Shown here piece after piece: positions 1 through 12,500 of a DNA stretch of 64,000 nt; within the stretch, counting starts at the first letter, position 1, and every line of letters begins with the position of its first letter. This stretch comes from Centropus unirufus (Eukaryota > Chordata > Aves > Cuculiformes > Centropidae): the NCBI GenBank assembly GCA_013397695.1, contig VYZI01000021.1, forward strand, positions 444,566-508,565, given 5' to 3'. The notes under the pieces are model-generated. The model saw only the letters and a list, made by a program, of their open reading frames with translations. It was not told the origin of the DNA and searched no databases. The position numbers were made by a program, and so were the translations under genes.

Positions 1-384
1 TATTCATTCATCTAAAGAATCATGATAGAAACTGAAATTAGATAGAGTCTGATTTCACTTCTGGGTGTGTTCACAAATCCTCTTTCACTCCGCTGTTGTA
101 GGTAGAGCAGCTGGTTTTTACTTTTTCCTCTCCTTTTTTTACATTGTTATTTATTTCATTGATTACAAAATACATTGTATTCACTATGTTTCTTTTCTAC
201 CTAAGTTTATTATGCTACTGGAATATTCGGGAGTCATTTGGGCTTATTCTTTCTGCTTGAAGATTTCGAGTAATGCTTCTTGGCTGCTGCTCTTTATTAA
301 CATAGTATCAAAGTTAATGTGATGTCAGCATGTGCCAAAACCGCTCATCAGCAAAGCACATGTATTCCACCCTGTTACAGGAAG

Positions 385-530
385 CACATGGATCTGTTGG
401 AGTGAGTCCACAGGGCCACGAGGATGATCTGAGAGCTGGAGCACCTTCCTTTTGAGGACAGGCCAACAGAGTAGGGGTCATTGGGCTTGGAGAAAAGAAG
501 GCTTCGGAGAGACTTCTTAGCAGCCTTCCT
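385..530 (+). mobile_element. CR1 LINE fragment (relatively young type), sense orientation
   Basis: The stretch reads like the 3' part of an avian CR1 element: a GGGCCACGAGGATGATC-like segment near 413, GCTGGAGCACCTTCC near 436, GAGGACAGGCCAACAGAG near 454, then GGAGAAAAGAAGGCTTCGGA near 489 and AGCAGCCTTCC near 520. These blocks are in the order and orientation of the CR1 sense strand. The copy is truncated at both ends: the terminal 3' UTR with its short ATTCTATG-type repeats is missing. The family call comes from recall of the CR1 consensus; the subfamily is not determined. Confidence 0.85.
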
Positions 531-3500
531 CCTCTCCATTGGGGAGCGCAATGCGAAGAAAAGTCCTATCTCGAAGTGGTTTGTGTGCGCACAGGCATCA
601 CAGGGAATAAAAATAGGAAGATGTTTTATGAAGTTGTTAATAGCTGGCAGTTAGTGCCTATTTATCTGCACTGAACTGCAGAGCCTAGGAGCGGCTGGAG
701 AGAGATTTGCTGTCGGGCAGGCTCTTTCAGGATAAATAATCTTGGCTGGAATTTGTGCTAACGATTTCCTAAATATGCTGGTGTGTCTTGAGTGGTGGAG
801 AAGGAAAGGAAGGCATTGCTTGTGTCTTTTTTTGGCGTGTGAATGGGGAAGGCAGTAGAAGGCTGGAGGGAGGAGGGAGTGGCAATCATTTCCTATTTTG
901 GTTAGCAGTGTGGGAGATGGGGAAGTTGGTGGTTGAATCTTGATTTCTTTTATTTGTCTGGTAAGAACAGTAGCTATAGGAGATGGGTGACCCACGGATG
1001 TGGCTCCATTGAACATACTGCAGTCCTTCCGACTTTCTGCTGCAGAATGTTTTCTTGGCAAAGTGGTTTGACTCTTGGCAAAGGGTCCAGCACAGCTCTG
1101 TCAGTTTAAATTATTGAGAAGGTACGTATGACTGTCTCCATCAGTTAGCAGGAAAATCAAAATAAAATGCACAAATCTCTCTCCCTAGAGCTAAAGGCCA
1201 TACTATGCTAGTGCAGAGCAGGGGGAACTGCAGTTATTAACCTCATGTCTCCATCACACTCAGATCAGGTTCAAGAAAATTATCTTAGCACCTTCCTAAA
1301 TTACTATAAGAATGAAGATTTGAGTTTTAATTTATCAGTCCTGAGCCTGGAAATAGTTGTGCATATGCTTGTATTTTGAGTGAGCAGAAGCACTGCAGGC
1401 AACGTTGCCTGTGCTTATGCCTTGTGCTGCAGCTGTTGAGGTTCAGGAGATCAAATGTGTCTTGGTACAAAAGAAAGTCTTCAGGATATCAAGACGCAAT
1501 TTCGTAGAATTCACAGGCTGAGGAAAACGTTTCCATTAAATCTTGGCTGCTAGAAGAAAAAGTAAAGTGCAGTCCTCGCATGTTGGAGGTAGTTTATCCC
1601 TGTTCATGGGTTGTGTCACAAATGAGGCTTTTGATGCAGTTGTGCTTTCCAGACGTAGGAAATGTGGGCTGGGAGACAGGGGGATGTTGCTTGTGTGCTT
1701 CTAGAGAACTGAAGGCCTGGTGATGCACCTCTATTCCACCCTCATCAGTTGTGTCGGCAGCTCCAAACCCCACCATCTTCGTGGTGCCTTTTGGGGGGAC
1801 TCCTTCTATTGGGTCAGCTGAGTTTTACTGAACAAGCAGCTGATGGATAATTCATTAGTAGCTACCTGTTGAGAAGGACACGTATGCCAGAATTTTTCTA
1901 AGTGTGGAAGTTTAAAAAGCAGCAAAGGGAATTAAGAGACGAATCCTACTGAAATTCCACTAATATCATTCACCAGTCCTGGGTTTAACGTCTGATGAGT
2001 CCTGAAGCATGCACGGTGGAAGCAAGGTATCTTACTTAACAAAATGTTCTTTAACTAGAGAAAAAGGGCTTTACTCACTGTAACTCAGAGCAGGTGAGTT
2101 TGTAGGGTCTCAGTGAAGAGACTGGGACAGAGATGGACTCCTTCTGTGATCAGCAGCCAAACAAGTCATCCAGAGCATACAAGAAATAAGGGCCATCCAA
2201 GCAGAAATGAAGCCTTGTAGACTGTTAAAATACCAAGGCTGGATTTTCATTTACCCTCTGCTAACAAGTGTGCCTTTGCTAGTTCATCAGTTTGATGTTG
2301 GGGTAGCTTTTTCAGAGGCTTAATGAGACTAATCACTGCAGACACCCTCCACAGACACTCAGGAGTGATGGGCTCCTCATTAGGCAGATAGAGAAACATT
2401 TTGAACTATATTTCTCTCACCACTATTTGCAGAGTGAGCCCTGGGGACATCCATCAGACTTGGTTAAAGGGGGGGAGACCTTGAGATGAAAGCATACTTA
2501 GAGTAAAAGCATCCTGAAATATTGCCCTGAGCATCTCCCTCAAAGAGCAGGTGTACACGTTGACCACCCTTGTGGTGGTTGTTCAGCATGAGCTTGGCAC
2601 AAAGCGGCACATGTGGGTTTCGGGAGATGTCTATGTGTCTGCTCACTGAGATACCTGTTCCTGGCAGATCTTTGACATCTGCTGATGAGAAGTGGTTTCC
2701 CTGCTCTTTCACTATGCTCTTTGTTGGACATTGCTATTATTAAATGTTTTTTGTTATTGTGTCAGCTGGAAGAGATGAGGTCTGAAGGAGGTTACATTAT
2801 CACAGCCTTCTGAAGGCAGCAAAAGGAAAAACAAGATTGGGAATCTTTTCAGAAGGTGAATAGATAAAAGCAATGGCTTGAACTTCAGGAAGATTTGGAG
2901 AACATAACTGATTTGGAAGAGGTAGGGGAGGATGGTGTCCATGGTGGTCATGGAGGGGATTCATGGCTTGGACTGGACAAGGTGACCCGAAAGGCCCAAA
3001 TCTCTAATGTTTTCTGTGCTCTGAAGGACAAACTCCCTGGAGAAGCTCGTGGAGGGCTTGTGTAGACCAATATTCTTGGTCATAGGGCAGAGGGGCTCTG
3101 GAAGCCTCTCCTTGCACTATCTTCCACCCTCTCTGTCAGGACCTTGCTTTGCTGGCTGCTTCACCCTCCTTCCCTGCTCCCCTCCTGTCTTAAGCCCTTT
3201 GTGCAGTTTTCCTCTTAATGACCCAGTCTCTTGCCTTGGGAATTTGCAAATACCCTTTGGCACAAGGACTGAGTTGCATCCCTGGCACAGGGGAGGCTCG
3301 CATGGTGGGTTGTTCACAGCTGAGTTATGTGCCACTTGGATACTTTTCTCCCGACAAGAGCAGTACGTACAGATTTTCCGCTTACTGCCCTGCATGCTCT
3401 GTTTTTTCCCTGAGCCCATGTTAGTTATGGCAGCTTTCAGCATGCTCTGCGTCGATCATCGTGCTGGCGGATGTGTGTATTTCATGCAGGAAAAGATTTT

Positions 3501-5897
3501 GATTTTTTTTTTTAACTGGAGAATTAGTGAATTAAGGCATGTGTTTACTGCCACTTGAGCAAAGCGGTCCCAGGCTGGGCCACAAGATACACGACTGGTG
3601 TTCAAAATTAACAGAAACAACATGAGCAGAGAAACGAGGGGAGGGAGGAATCTGGGTGATGGAATTACATTACTTCCATACTAATATGACCTTGGAGATA
3701 CTCCCCCAGTCCTTGCAGAACTGCAGACTAATGTGTTTAATAGTCTCAGCTGCTCATCTGTGCGTATTTACGTCCAAGTTTATGTATTTGTATGTATGTG
3801 CATGGTGTTTATTCTTTCAGTTTATCCTGGTGTGTCTTCCCTATTCATCTTCAGCTCAGTGTGACCCAGGGATCTATCGCCAGGATGTGGGAGATACTGT
3901 GGGATCCTGCTGCATAGGGCTCAGGTGCTCCACAAGGGGTTAATGCCTTCTTTGCCACCTGAAAAGCCCAATTCAAAAGCGTTGCATCCCTAAAAGTCAG
4001 AACACAGTGGAAACTCTCCCACAGGGACTAGATCATCACTCCTTAGTCTCTGTTGGAGCCGAGGCGGGGGAGATTTCCAAGGAAGGAGCTGCTGTTTGCT
4101 AATGCACACTCTTTGTGGCACTATTAGTGTGGAGAAGAGAAACATCATCTCTTTTATCTTGCTGTTGGGGTACCACACTGAGAGGCATTGATTGCTGAGG
4201 TATCCAAGGCCCTGGCTCTGAATGGAGAGATTTCCAGATCAGAACCAGTATTTTGGATACCTGTCCATGGTCAGAGTACTGTGGTGCCAGGTAAGTTATA
4301 AATTATTGAAACAGATTTTTTTATAATTGGCAGTCCCGGTAGAAATGAGTTATAATGAAATTGATCAGTAGTTTGCAGACGGGCAGTGTAGGGAGGGAGG
4401 AGAGCAGGGTTTTCCCTGCACCAAAGCAACCAAGGGAAAGCTGCTTGTCTGTGTCAGGATGTCCAGAATGTCTGTGTCACCATTCCCTCTGGACTCTGCA
4501 GAGCTTGGCTTTCTTTAAGGCTCAGCAGTAATTTTTTTTTTCTCCCCTTTTTTTGAGGTCACTTTTCTTTCTAGAGGATATGTGAAAATAGCATTTATTT
4601 ATCAACAGGAAGAAAAGACAAGTTCATGGCTTAGGGAGAGGAACAGCTTTGGGTGATGTGGGAATCTTTGTGAGGGTGGAATGTGCTCAAGGAGAGAAGG
4701 CAGCCCTTACCCATCTTTGGAAACAAAACTAATGTGAAGGGAATGGGATGACAATGAGATTGGAGGCTTTAGGGGCTCATATGGCTATTGAAGCTGTGGA
4801 GTGGATGTAGTTTCCTTTAAGGCTGCTGAAGCTACCTTATGGGGCCTTCTGCTGATGGAGAACATTGCTTGAGAGTGGCCAGCCAGCCCCTACCCAAGCA
4901 TTCTTACTGCAGCTGGCTTCTCTCCAGTCATTAATCATCTCCGCGTGCCACCCCAGCCAACTTTCACTTTCATAGGTCCTTTCTTGTGAAATGCACCTTT
5001 CTTACATTTATTTTGACACAGTTTGGTTGGAGAAGGTTGTGTATTTAATACGATCTTTAATGCTGATGGCCTATTGCAATGCATGCTTCCTGCACGTCCT
5101 GGATCCTCTTGCAATGGTACCACCTTGCACCATGCGACGGCGCCTTGGCTGTGCTGCTGAGATGTGGCAGATGGAGACATCCTCCTCCTCCTTAACTGCT
5201 GAGGTGGCCCTGGTTTATCCAGGGGAACCTTTCTCTGTCTGCTGTTCCCCTGCTCGCCAAAGGTTGCTGATGCTGGGGAAGATATTGTTGTTTTGCAGAA
5301 TATGCAACCTGCCTGAGCTGAGCTGGCTTGGGTTTGAGCATCTCGCAGAAGACAGTAGCCCCAATGAGCACCTCGTGTTGATGGTGGGGTGACCGCATTG
5401 AGGAATGAGCCCGCTGATGAAGGGGCTTTGAAGGAGCTGATCTGGGGCTGCTGGATAACCCCTCACACCCTGGGCTTGGCTCTAGGCCAGCTGCACCTCC
5501 CTGGAGGCAGGCTGTAGGCAGCACATAGAAATGATTCTTTTTCTTGCAGTCTATGAAACACACAATAGAAGCTGCTCTCTTCATCCAGGCAATTAAAATG
5601 TCTACTCTGTGCATAAAAAGAGTCTAATAATAATAATGGTGAATTTAATGAGATTTCAGATATCTTTGCAAACTGGCCTGGGTTTTATAAGTTCAAAGAT
5701 GCGTCATGTTGCAGACCCTGTGAGTTGGGGAGTTTTGTTTCCCCTAAGTGCTTCAGGCTGTAATGAAGGTTGAGCATTCCAGATCAGGCAGCCTGCATGG
5801 GGTATGTCTTATCCCAAGGGAAATAGGCATTAGTCAAAATGCAGTCCGGAAGGAATGAGAGCAAATTTGCAAAACATTCTGCCTGACGCCTTTTGGA
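531..5897. other. Intronic sequence without recognised features
   Basis: No exon, RNA gene or confident repeat is seen here. Open reading frames such as the 169-codon one at 3049-3558 have no recognisable domain, are matched by antisense frames of similar length, and lack splice-site context. Short T and A runs occur near 3508, 4318 and 4531. The sequence is typical of avian intron. Confidence 0.6.
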
Positions 5898-6065
5898 AGG
5901 AATTCAGAGAAGAGCAACTAAAATGATTAAGGTTCTGCAGGGAACATATTGTAAGAAAAGATTAAGAAAAAGAAAAGCTAATATATAAAATGCAGCTAGA
6001 CCAGAGTGAAGGGGAAGTGATCCCCAGCGATGCATATTTAGAAGAGTTGAACAATGGAGAAATAA
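5898..6065 (+). mobile_element. Old, diverged CR1 LINE fragment, sense orientation
   Basis: The opening block (AATTCAGAGAAGAGCAACTA, then AAATGATTAAGGTTCTG, AACATATTGTAAGAAAAG and ATTAAGAAAAAG) follows the sense strand of an ancient amniote CR1 consensus, as I recall it, in which adapter-like blocks 'AGAGAAGAGCAAC', 'AAAATGATTAA', 'GGAAGATTGAA' occur in this order. The right part (AGGGGAAGTGATCCCCAGC and TGCATATTTAGAAG) fits only loosely, so the right boundary is approximate. The high divergence suggests an insertion predating the bird radiation. That age is inference. Confidence 0.6.
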
Positions 6066-6490
6066 AAAGACCTATTTAGGATGCTGGAAGGAGAACATGG
6101 GGTGTATAGAATCAATTAAGCAATCAAAAACCTGTGGGCCTCATATGTAGATCCCTTTTCCAAAGGGAAAGAGGTAAGAAGAGCACGGAAGAGTCTCTGA
6201 AATGGATGCCCCAGCCTTTGGAAACTTTTGAGCCAGGCTGAGGGGCAGATGAGTGCTTGCCCCATGGCCCTTGGGTCAATTACTCACTAAAGTCTGTGCA
6301 TGGTGGGAAGTGAGGTATGAAAAACTCCTGGACTTGTTGGGCTTCTACTTTCTTCTTAGAAAGTGTGGAGGGCTGGCTGGGCATTTCCCCACCTCAGACT
6401 GCCTTCTCCCTTCCCTGCTGCTGTGCTGCTGCATGGAATTAGCAGCCTGTAAGGTGTGATAGGGACGACTGGCTGCAGTCTCCCTGCCTT

Positions 6491-6550
6491 GGCTGATTAA
6501 TTAATTCTTCAGATTAATTTCCTTTCTGATTACCGCTTGATTAATTCCTC
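6491..6550. promoter_or_regulatory. Candidate regulatory cluster: repeated GATTAATT motifs
   Basis: Within about 55 bp GATTAATT occurs at 6495-6502, 6512-6519 and 6539-6546, with an additional GATTA at 6528-6532. ATTA/TAAT is the core of most homeodomain binding sites and GATTA is the bicoid/OTX/PITX-type core. The motif pattern is seen directly; the enhancer role is inference with no supporting data in the window. Confidence 0.3.
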
Positions 6551-9500
6551 CTAACTCTGCGAGACCTCCTCACCACTTAATCCTCTTTATAAGCCCTCAG
6601 AGTGCGATGCTTGAAGTAAACATCAGGCAAAAAAAAAAAAGCAAACACTGAAATGCAAACACAACACCACATCTGGTGGGACCCTCTCCTGTTCTGTGAC
6701 CCAGCACCTGTGGGGCTGCCCCACAGCACCATGCCCAAAGGGCACCTCCACACAGCCCTCTCCTCCTTGTGTTGATCCCCTCTTCTTGCATTGATTCTCC
6801 AGTGTGTCTGTAGCAAATTGCAAATTTCACTTGTTGAGCCTGATAATTAGTGACAATATCCCAGTAATTTGCAAAGAGGGCAGGAGGGAGGGAGCTGTGT
6901 TCAGCACTATGAAAGGAGCTTTTTTTTCCCAGTGCTTCCTTAAAGGGAGTATCTGAACACGTAAAGCACTTTTTGGTGTATGCATGAGCACAAGATGCTG
7001 CTGGCATGGCAGGTTGAGCCATAAGGCGTGAGGGCTTCTGTTGTCTCATTGCTCAGATTGGTTCTGTGGGACAGGTCCAAGAGGTGTTGGGACAGCAGGA
7101 GCCACTATTTGGAGGAGAGGAGCAGTGGGTGAGTGTGGGAACACCAATTTCCAGATGGCTGGCAACTCGGGTAAAGGTGATGGCGTTGGAGTGAGTAGAG
7201 TGATGAGACTGAGCTCTGTCTCCAGCATGGACAAAATCCATGTGCAGAAAGCAGCAATCATAATCCTGTTAGGTTTTTAAAATTTCATTTTATTTTTTAA
7301 ATTCCTGGGCATCCATTCCCAAAGGCCTCAAGATGCTTTAATAAAATATAAGTAAAAAAAATAACTTCTGATGAGAAAAGAAATGCAGCCAAATGAATCC
7401 CTAAATAGGAATGAAAGCCTTTCCCCCCATCTTCCCTACAATTCAATAACCCAAGCGTACCCCTGGGAAACGTAACATTTAAAGAGCAACAGAACTTCCT
7501 TGGCCATTGTTTTTGAGGAATGTTTTGTGGTTGGAAACAAAGCTGTAGTATGCACCAGCTAAGTCCTAGTGAATTTGTTTTTCTTGTGACCTCAGTTGCA
7601 ATGGACACAGCAAGAATATTTTGCACCCAAGAGCCAAGCTTGCCTTCTTTTTTTTTTTGTGGCTATAGAGCATGTGTCATCCATAAATGTGACCTAAACT
7701 AATGAATTTGCTTGAGTTTGAGCTGCCAAGTGGAAGAAAATAAGAAAGATGGTGTGTAGATAGAGGCGCAGGCAATGATTTATTTCTGTGTTGATGGACA
7801 ACACAGGCAGCTCTTGGAGGTTTTTTGGAGCCAATACTGTTCCCAGCCTGCAGCCTTTGCTGTGATAGCCTTACGCAGCCCTGCCCTGGGCTCCCCTAGT
7901 GTAATGATACAGTCATGATATTTGAATTAGCTTTTAGATCTGCTGGAACCAAATGACTCTGATAAAGGAGACTGAACTGCATACAGGGAATAGGCTGTTC
8001 TCATATACATAGAATTAAGCACAGCACTCCAGGATTACCAAGGTAGGGTGCACAGACTGGGGAAGGCTGCACACGGTAATCTCTGGCCACAAAGTCCCTT
8101 GGACCTGAGCTTGTTTTCTCTGTGTCATTGCCTATAAAAAATATCCATTTTGACTGTGCAAACCATGTTCTAGGTGGCGTATGACAAATTGCAGCTGTGC
8201 TCTGCCACATTGGCTTGGACACACATAAGCCTGCAAACCAGCCTGAAGTTCTCTTGGGTTCAATATCCTAACTCCTAAATTGCAGGAACAGATTAATGGT
8301 CTTTTTGGGCTATCTCTGGACTTGAGTGATAATATTTGTGCCCTGCTGAGGTGAGGAAGTGATGGAGTCCTCTTGGGAGCTCATGGCATTTGGCAGCACT
8401 GGAGCTGTGTGTGGCTGAGGTTTCTGACCAGGAAAGTCCCATGGCTGAGCATATGTGACCACTGGGGAATTAGAAGACCTGAGTTGTACCTCTGGCTCTG
8501 CAGCATACCCAGGCTCCATGTCTTCCTGTCCCTCTTGTCACCAATTTGTGGTGGAACCAAAGGGCCACCTTCAGACAATGCAAAGCTCCTGGTTTCTGTA
8601 GAGCAGAGGTGCTACGATGGTATGGACAGTGATTTATTCTTGTATCTGAGATCTGCAGAAACTTCCTTTTGGGTGTCCACAAGGCAGGGTCCTTGCAGGT
8701 TAATCAAATCTTTCATTAGGAAAAACAAGCCCTGTATTTGCCTTTTAATCTCTATTGTTAGTGTTTTACTGTTGATCGATTTCCAGTTCCTGCAAGGAAT
8801 GGGGAAGAGTAAATTGGAATCTTCGTTCTCTGCTCCACTTCCTCTGTCCTTGCATTGTCTTTAGAGCTGTATTTCGTTGGCCACAAAAAAAAAGTCAATA
8901 TGAAAGAAAGGAGGCAGGGCAGAAAAAAAACAGGATTTATTTTTTGTAGTAGTAATGGGAGTGTGCATACCAGTAGTAATAACAGCATTGCATCAAAAAC
9001 CCTGAACTCTGTCTGTGGATGAGAGATGTTTCAGACTGCACAAGGAGTGGGGACTACTTGCTGCTGGTGACTGTGGTATCTGCTGTATTTTGGACTGGGA
9101 GAGGAGATATTTGTGGGGTAGCTGTATGGGTACAGGTCAATGCCAGACTGCGGGTTGTGCCTGTGGACGTGCTGCTCTTGAAAATCTGTGGAGCATCTTC
9201 TGAAACCCTTTGACACTTTGGCAAACCCCTGGCAGATGTTGAAGGATCACATCCTGAGTCCAGGGCAGGTTGCTGAGCCCTTTGGGGGTGCAGCCCCTCT
9301 GTCATGGTCAGGGTCTCACAGGAAAGTGCTGGTTCCCTAAGGCTGTCAGCAGACTGATGCTTTGTCTCTCTGTCATTCTTGGAGGGTGATCACGGAGCTC
9401 TAGCATTACACCTTTGGACTTGTCTCATGTCTCATTCCAGGCTTGGCACACGTGTGCAGGCGTTACTGTGTGAGAAGCTTAGCTGGGTTTCAGCTGCTTT

Positions 9501-12500
9501 AGGGGGAATCTGTCCTAAATCATTGGGAGTGTGAAGGCTGGAGGAGGGCAGCTAATCGTGGGTAGTTTCTCAGCAGCTTATCTAGGCTGGGAGTGTCATC
9601 TGGATCAGAGGAAATTAACTTTTGAGAAGGGGAAAAGGAAAAACTTGGATATTCTGACTACATTCTGAATATCCATCCAGAAACAGCCTGAATAGGCTGC
9701 ACTGGCACACTTTTTTGGTTTCCTACGCAGATTGGAAACAGGAGCAAGAGAGAGGTGAAAGGCAGATTTGCAAGAAAGGTGGTAAGTCTCAGGGAGAGGA
9801 TGGAAATAACAGACTGAAAAGGATGGATGGATTTCCAGCTCATGCAGAGTGTGCAAATATGCACATAAATTATTTTGGAGGAATGAAACCATAGTTTTAA
9901 AAAAAGATATTGCTGCAAAATCTCCAGAAAAGGCGTTTCAGTGCCCAAGGAAGTTTCTGTTTCTATAAGGTGACCAGAGGGTGAATGCACAATCCTGTCA
10001 GTACCACATTGTACCAGAGCCTCCCGCGCACCCCCTTCCTCCATCCTTCACCCTCAGGCAACATCAACTCTGTAAAGATGACTTAGTGCATGAAGGACGT
10101 GGTAGGATAGGTTCCTAATCAGATCATTACTGCAGCAGTGAGGGAATATAATCTTGCATCCGTGAGCCACCACCTCTTTCAGCATCTTCTGTATTTATAT
10201 CTAAATAATATATATATTCAGGTTTGGTTTTTTTTTTTTTTGCTGTGTGGTCAAAAATGAAACTGCTCTGTGTAAAAGGCAGGAGAAGTAATAAGCTAGG
10301 TTTAGATAGCGTGGAAAATGCTCTTTTCTTCAGAATTAAACCCAAGCACACAAAGACCTTGGACAAATTGAAATCCAGTGCTGAGACAGACACATGCACA
10401 AACATTTTCTCTGCCGACCACATAATATTCCTCTACATCCAGAATCCAGCTGCCAGACTTGTATGTCTGTTTAGTGTGGTAGCCTGTTGTGGCCAAACGA
10501 CACAAAACAGAAAGGATGGGAAGAAGCAAATGCATCTAAAAAACCCTAAAATGTATCAAAAAAACCCAACACTCTATTTTAGTGGGTGGTGGGTGGCTGG
10601 CTTAAGATGCAGGCAGTTGCTTTTTCTATTGCACAATAGGCATCTGGTGTAGCACCGAGTTTCACCTGGTCTGCAGTGCTCTGGATGTCTCAGTCTCTAG
10701 AAATCGCTCTTGTGAGGGATGCGACATTGTTTGTTTTGCTCTCCTGCCACTGACTTTGTAGGTAATCCCTGTGTAGTTTCATTAACTACCTTGAGAAGCA
10801 TTGTAGCAGCAGTATTGTCCTAATGCTTTAAAAAGAAGCTGAAAGCTGCATGCGAGGCTAAGGAGCGTCATTGTAGTCTTGTTGATATGGTTGAACCATG
10901 ACACATGCAGCCTAGGAGCAGACAGCGAGGTGCTGCTATTGCCAGTTTTGGGGGAAAGACTGTCATTTCCCACGTAGACTTCGGAAAGAAAGTTGCATGT
11001 GATGCTGGAGAAACTCTAGAGCTGTGAACACTTGGCAGAACTTTTTTTTTAAGAGTCCACAGATGGAAAGGAGCTCCAAACTGTCTGCTAGTGCGCAGTT
11101 ACGTGTGAACAGGAGGACCATGGTTTAACTTGAATTATCTGCAGTGGCAAATTGTCGATACAGAATAATTTAGCAGACCTGCACTTGGTAGCCTCACCTA
11201 ACTTGAGCTGCTGCTTTTGGGGGTGAAGTTTTAGGTTTTTATGCAGAAGTTTTGCTCTGCTGCAGATAAACTCCTAGGCTTCCAGTTGATCCTGGGCCGT
11301 AATGCCATGGGATCTTCTTGATGAAAGCCTGGGTCTCCATTTATGTGTGCATATTGTCAGATAACTGTGGTGGAAGGGAGCTGTCCTGCTAATGGAAGGA
11401 TGGGGTTCTGTGGTTTCGGGCAGCTACTAGAAAAGGTTATGGTTTTGCTTGAGTGTTTTGAAAGGGCAGAATGAAGAGGCTGGAGCAGAGGAATCCTGCT
11501 GAGCAGCTCAGGAGTGCTCTGCCTACATAAAGCTGTCTCAGCAGCATCACCATTCCCCGCTTGAAATGCTAAATTATTCTTCTCCTCTGTTGTGCAATTG
11601 TTTCATGTGCTTTTCTCAGCAAAATCAATCAGGAATTGATAATTTATAAGCTCTTGTTTGCCTTTTTCACTGTTCAAGGGGAAAAAAAAAGAAGGGTAAA
11701 GCAGAGGCAATGCCACAAGTAAAGAAACATGGGGGATGTAGAGCCGAGCATGACCTCTCTTGTCTGTGGAGTCTGAGAGTGCTCATTGCTTGTGCTGGCT
11801 GGTCGGTTGGTCTTTGCTTCTGACTCTTTAAGGGTTTACTCTCGCTGGCCACTCAAGGAGTGAGGATATGAGCTACAAGCCTGCCTATTAAAAAAAACAA
11901 ACCAGGGGCTCAACCTTGAGAGGGTACTGGGCATAGTCATCTCCAGCAAAGTTATCTGAGTGAGAGCGAGAGCAGAGCATTGTCGAGTCTCCATGTTTCT
12001 ATGTGTATGGAGTGCTGAGGAAAGAGAGAGATTTGACTAGGCAGGTAGAACAAGAAAGCTGGGTCAGCTGCCACCCTGACTTACACTGAAAAAGAAATAC
12101 CCTGTGGCAGCATATTTCATGCTTCTAAGCTCGAACCCTGCCTGCATGCCTGCTGTCATGCACACCCCCACGCAAGCAGGGATGTGTCCTCCTGCCTGCC
12201 TGTCCACCTTCCCCCAGCCACTGGTGCCCTGTGGGCACACATTTCAACCTACTGTGTCCACATGATTCTCCCTGAATTGCAGTGAGGACACAAGAAGAAA
12301 GAGCCACCTTCCTTGGGAATTGTCCTGCTTTGGGAATTTGTGGGGGGGGACAAAAGAAGCACCACTGTCTTAAAATAAAGACAAATGTTATGGCTTTATA
12401 GAAAGATAAATAGAACAAAGTGGCACACCATGGAGATAAATAAGTATTGTGCATTAATACTTAGATACTGTAAATAATGACAGAGACAGATGGATGCACA

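Noticed and set aside
3049..3558. 169-codon open reading frame on the + strand
   Set aside because: Cys/Pro/Leu-rich translation without domain; a 108-codon antisense frame overlaps it. Treated as chance.
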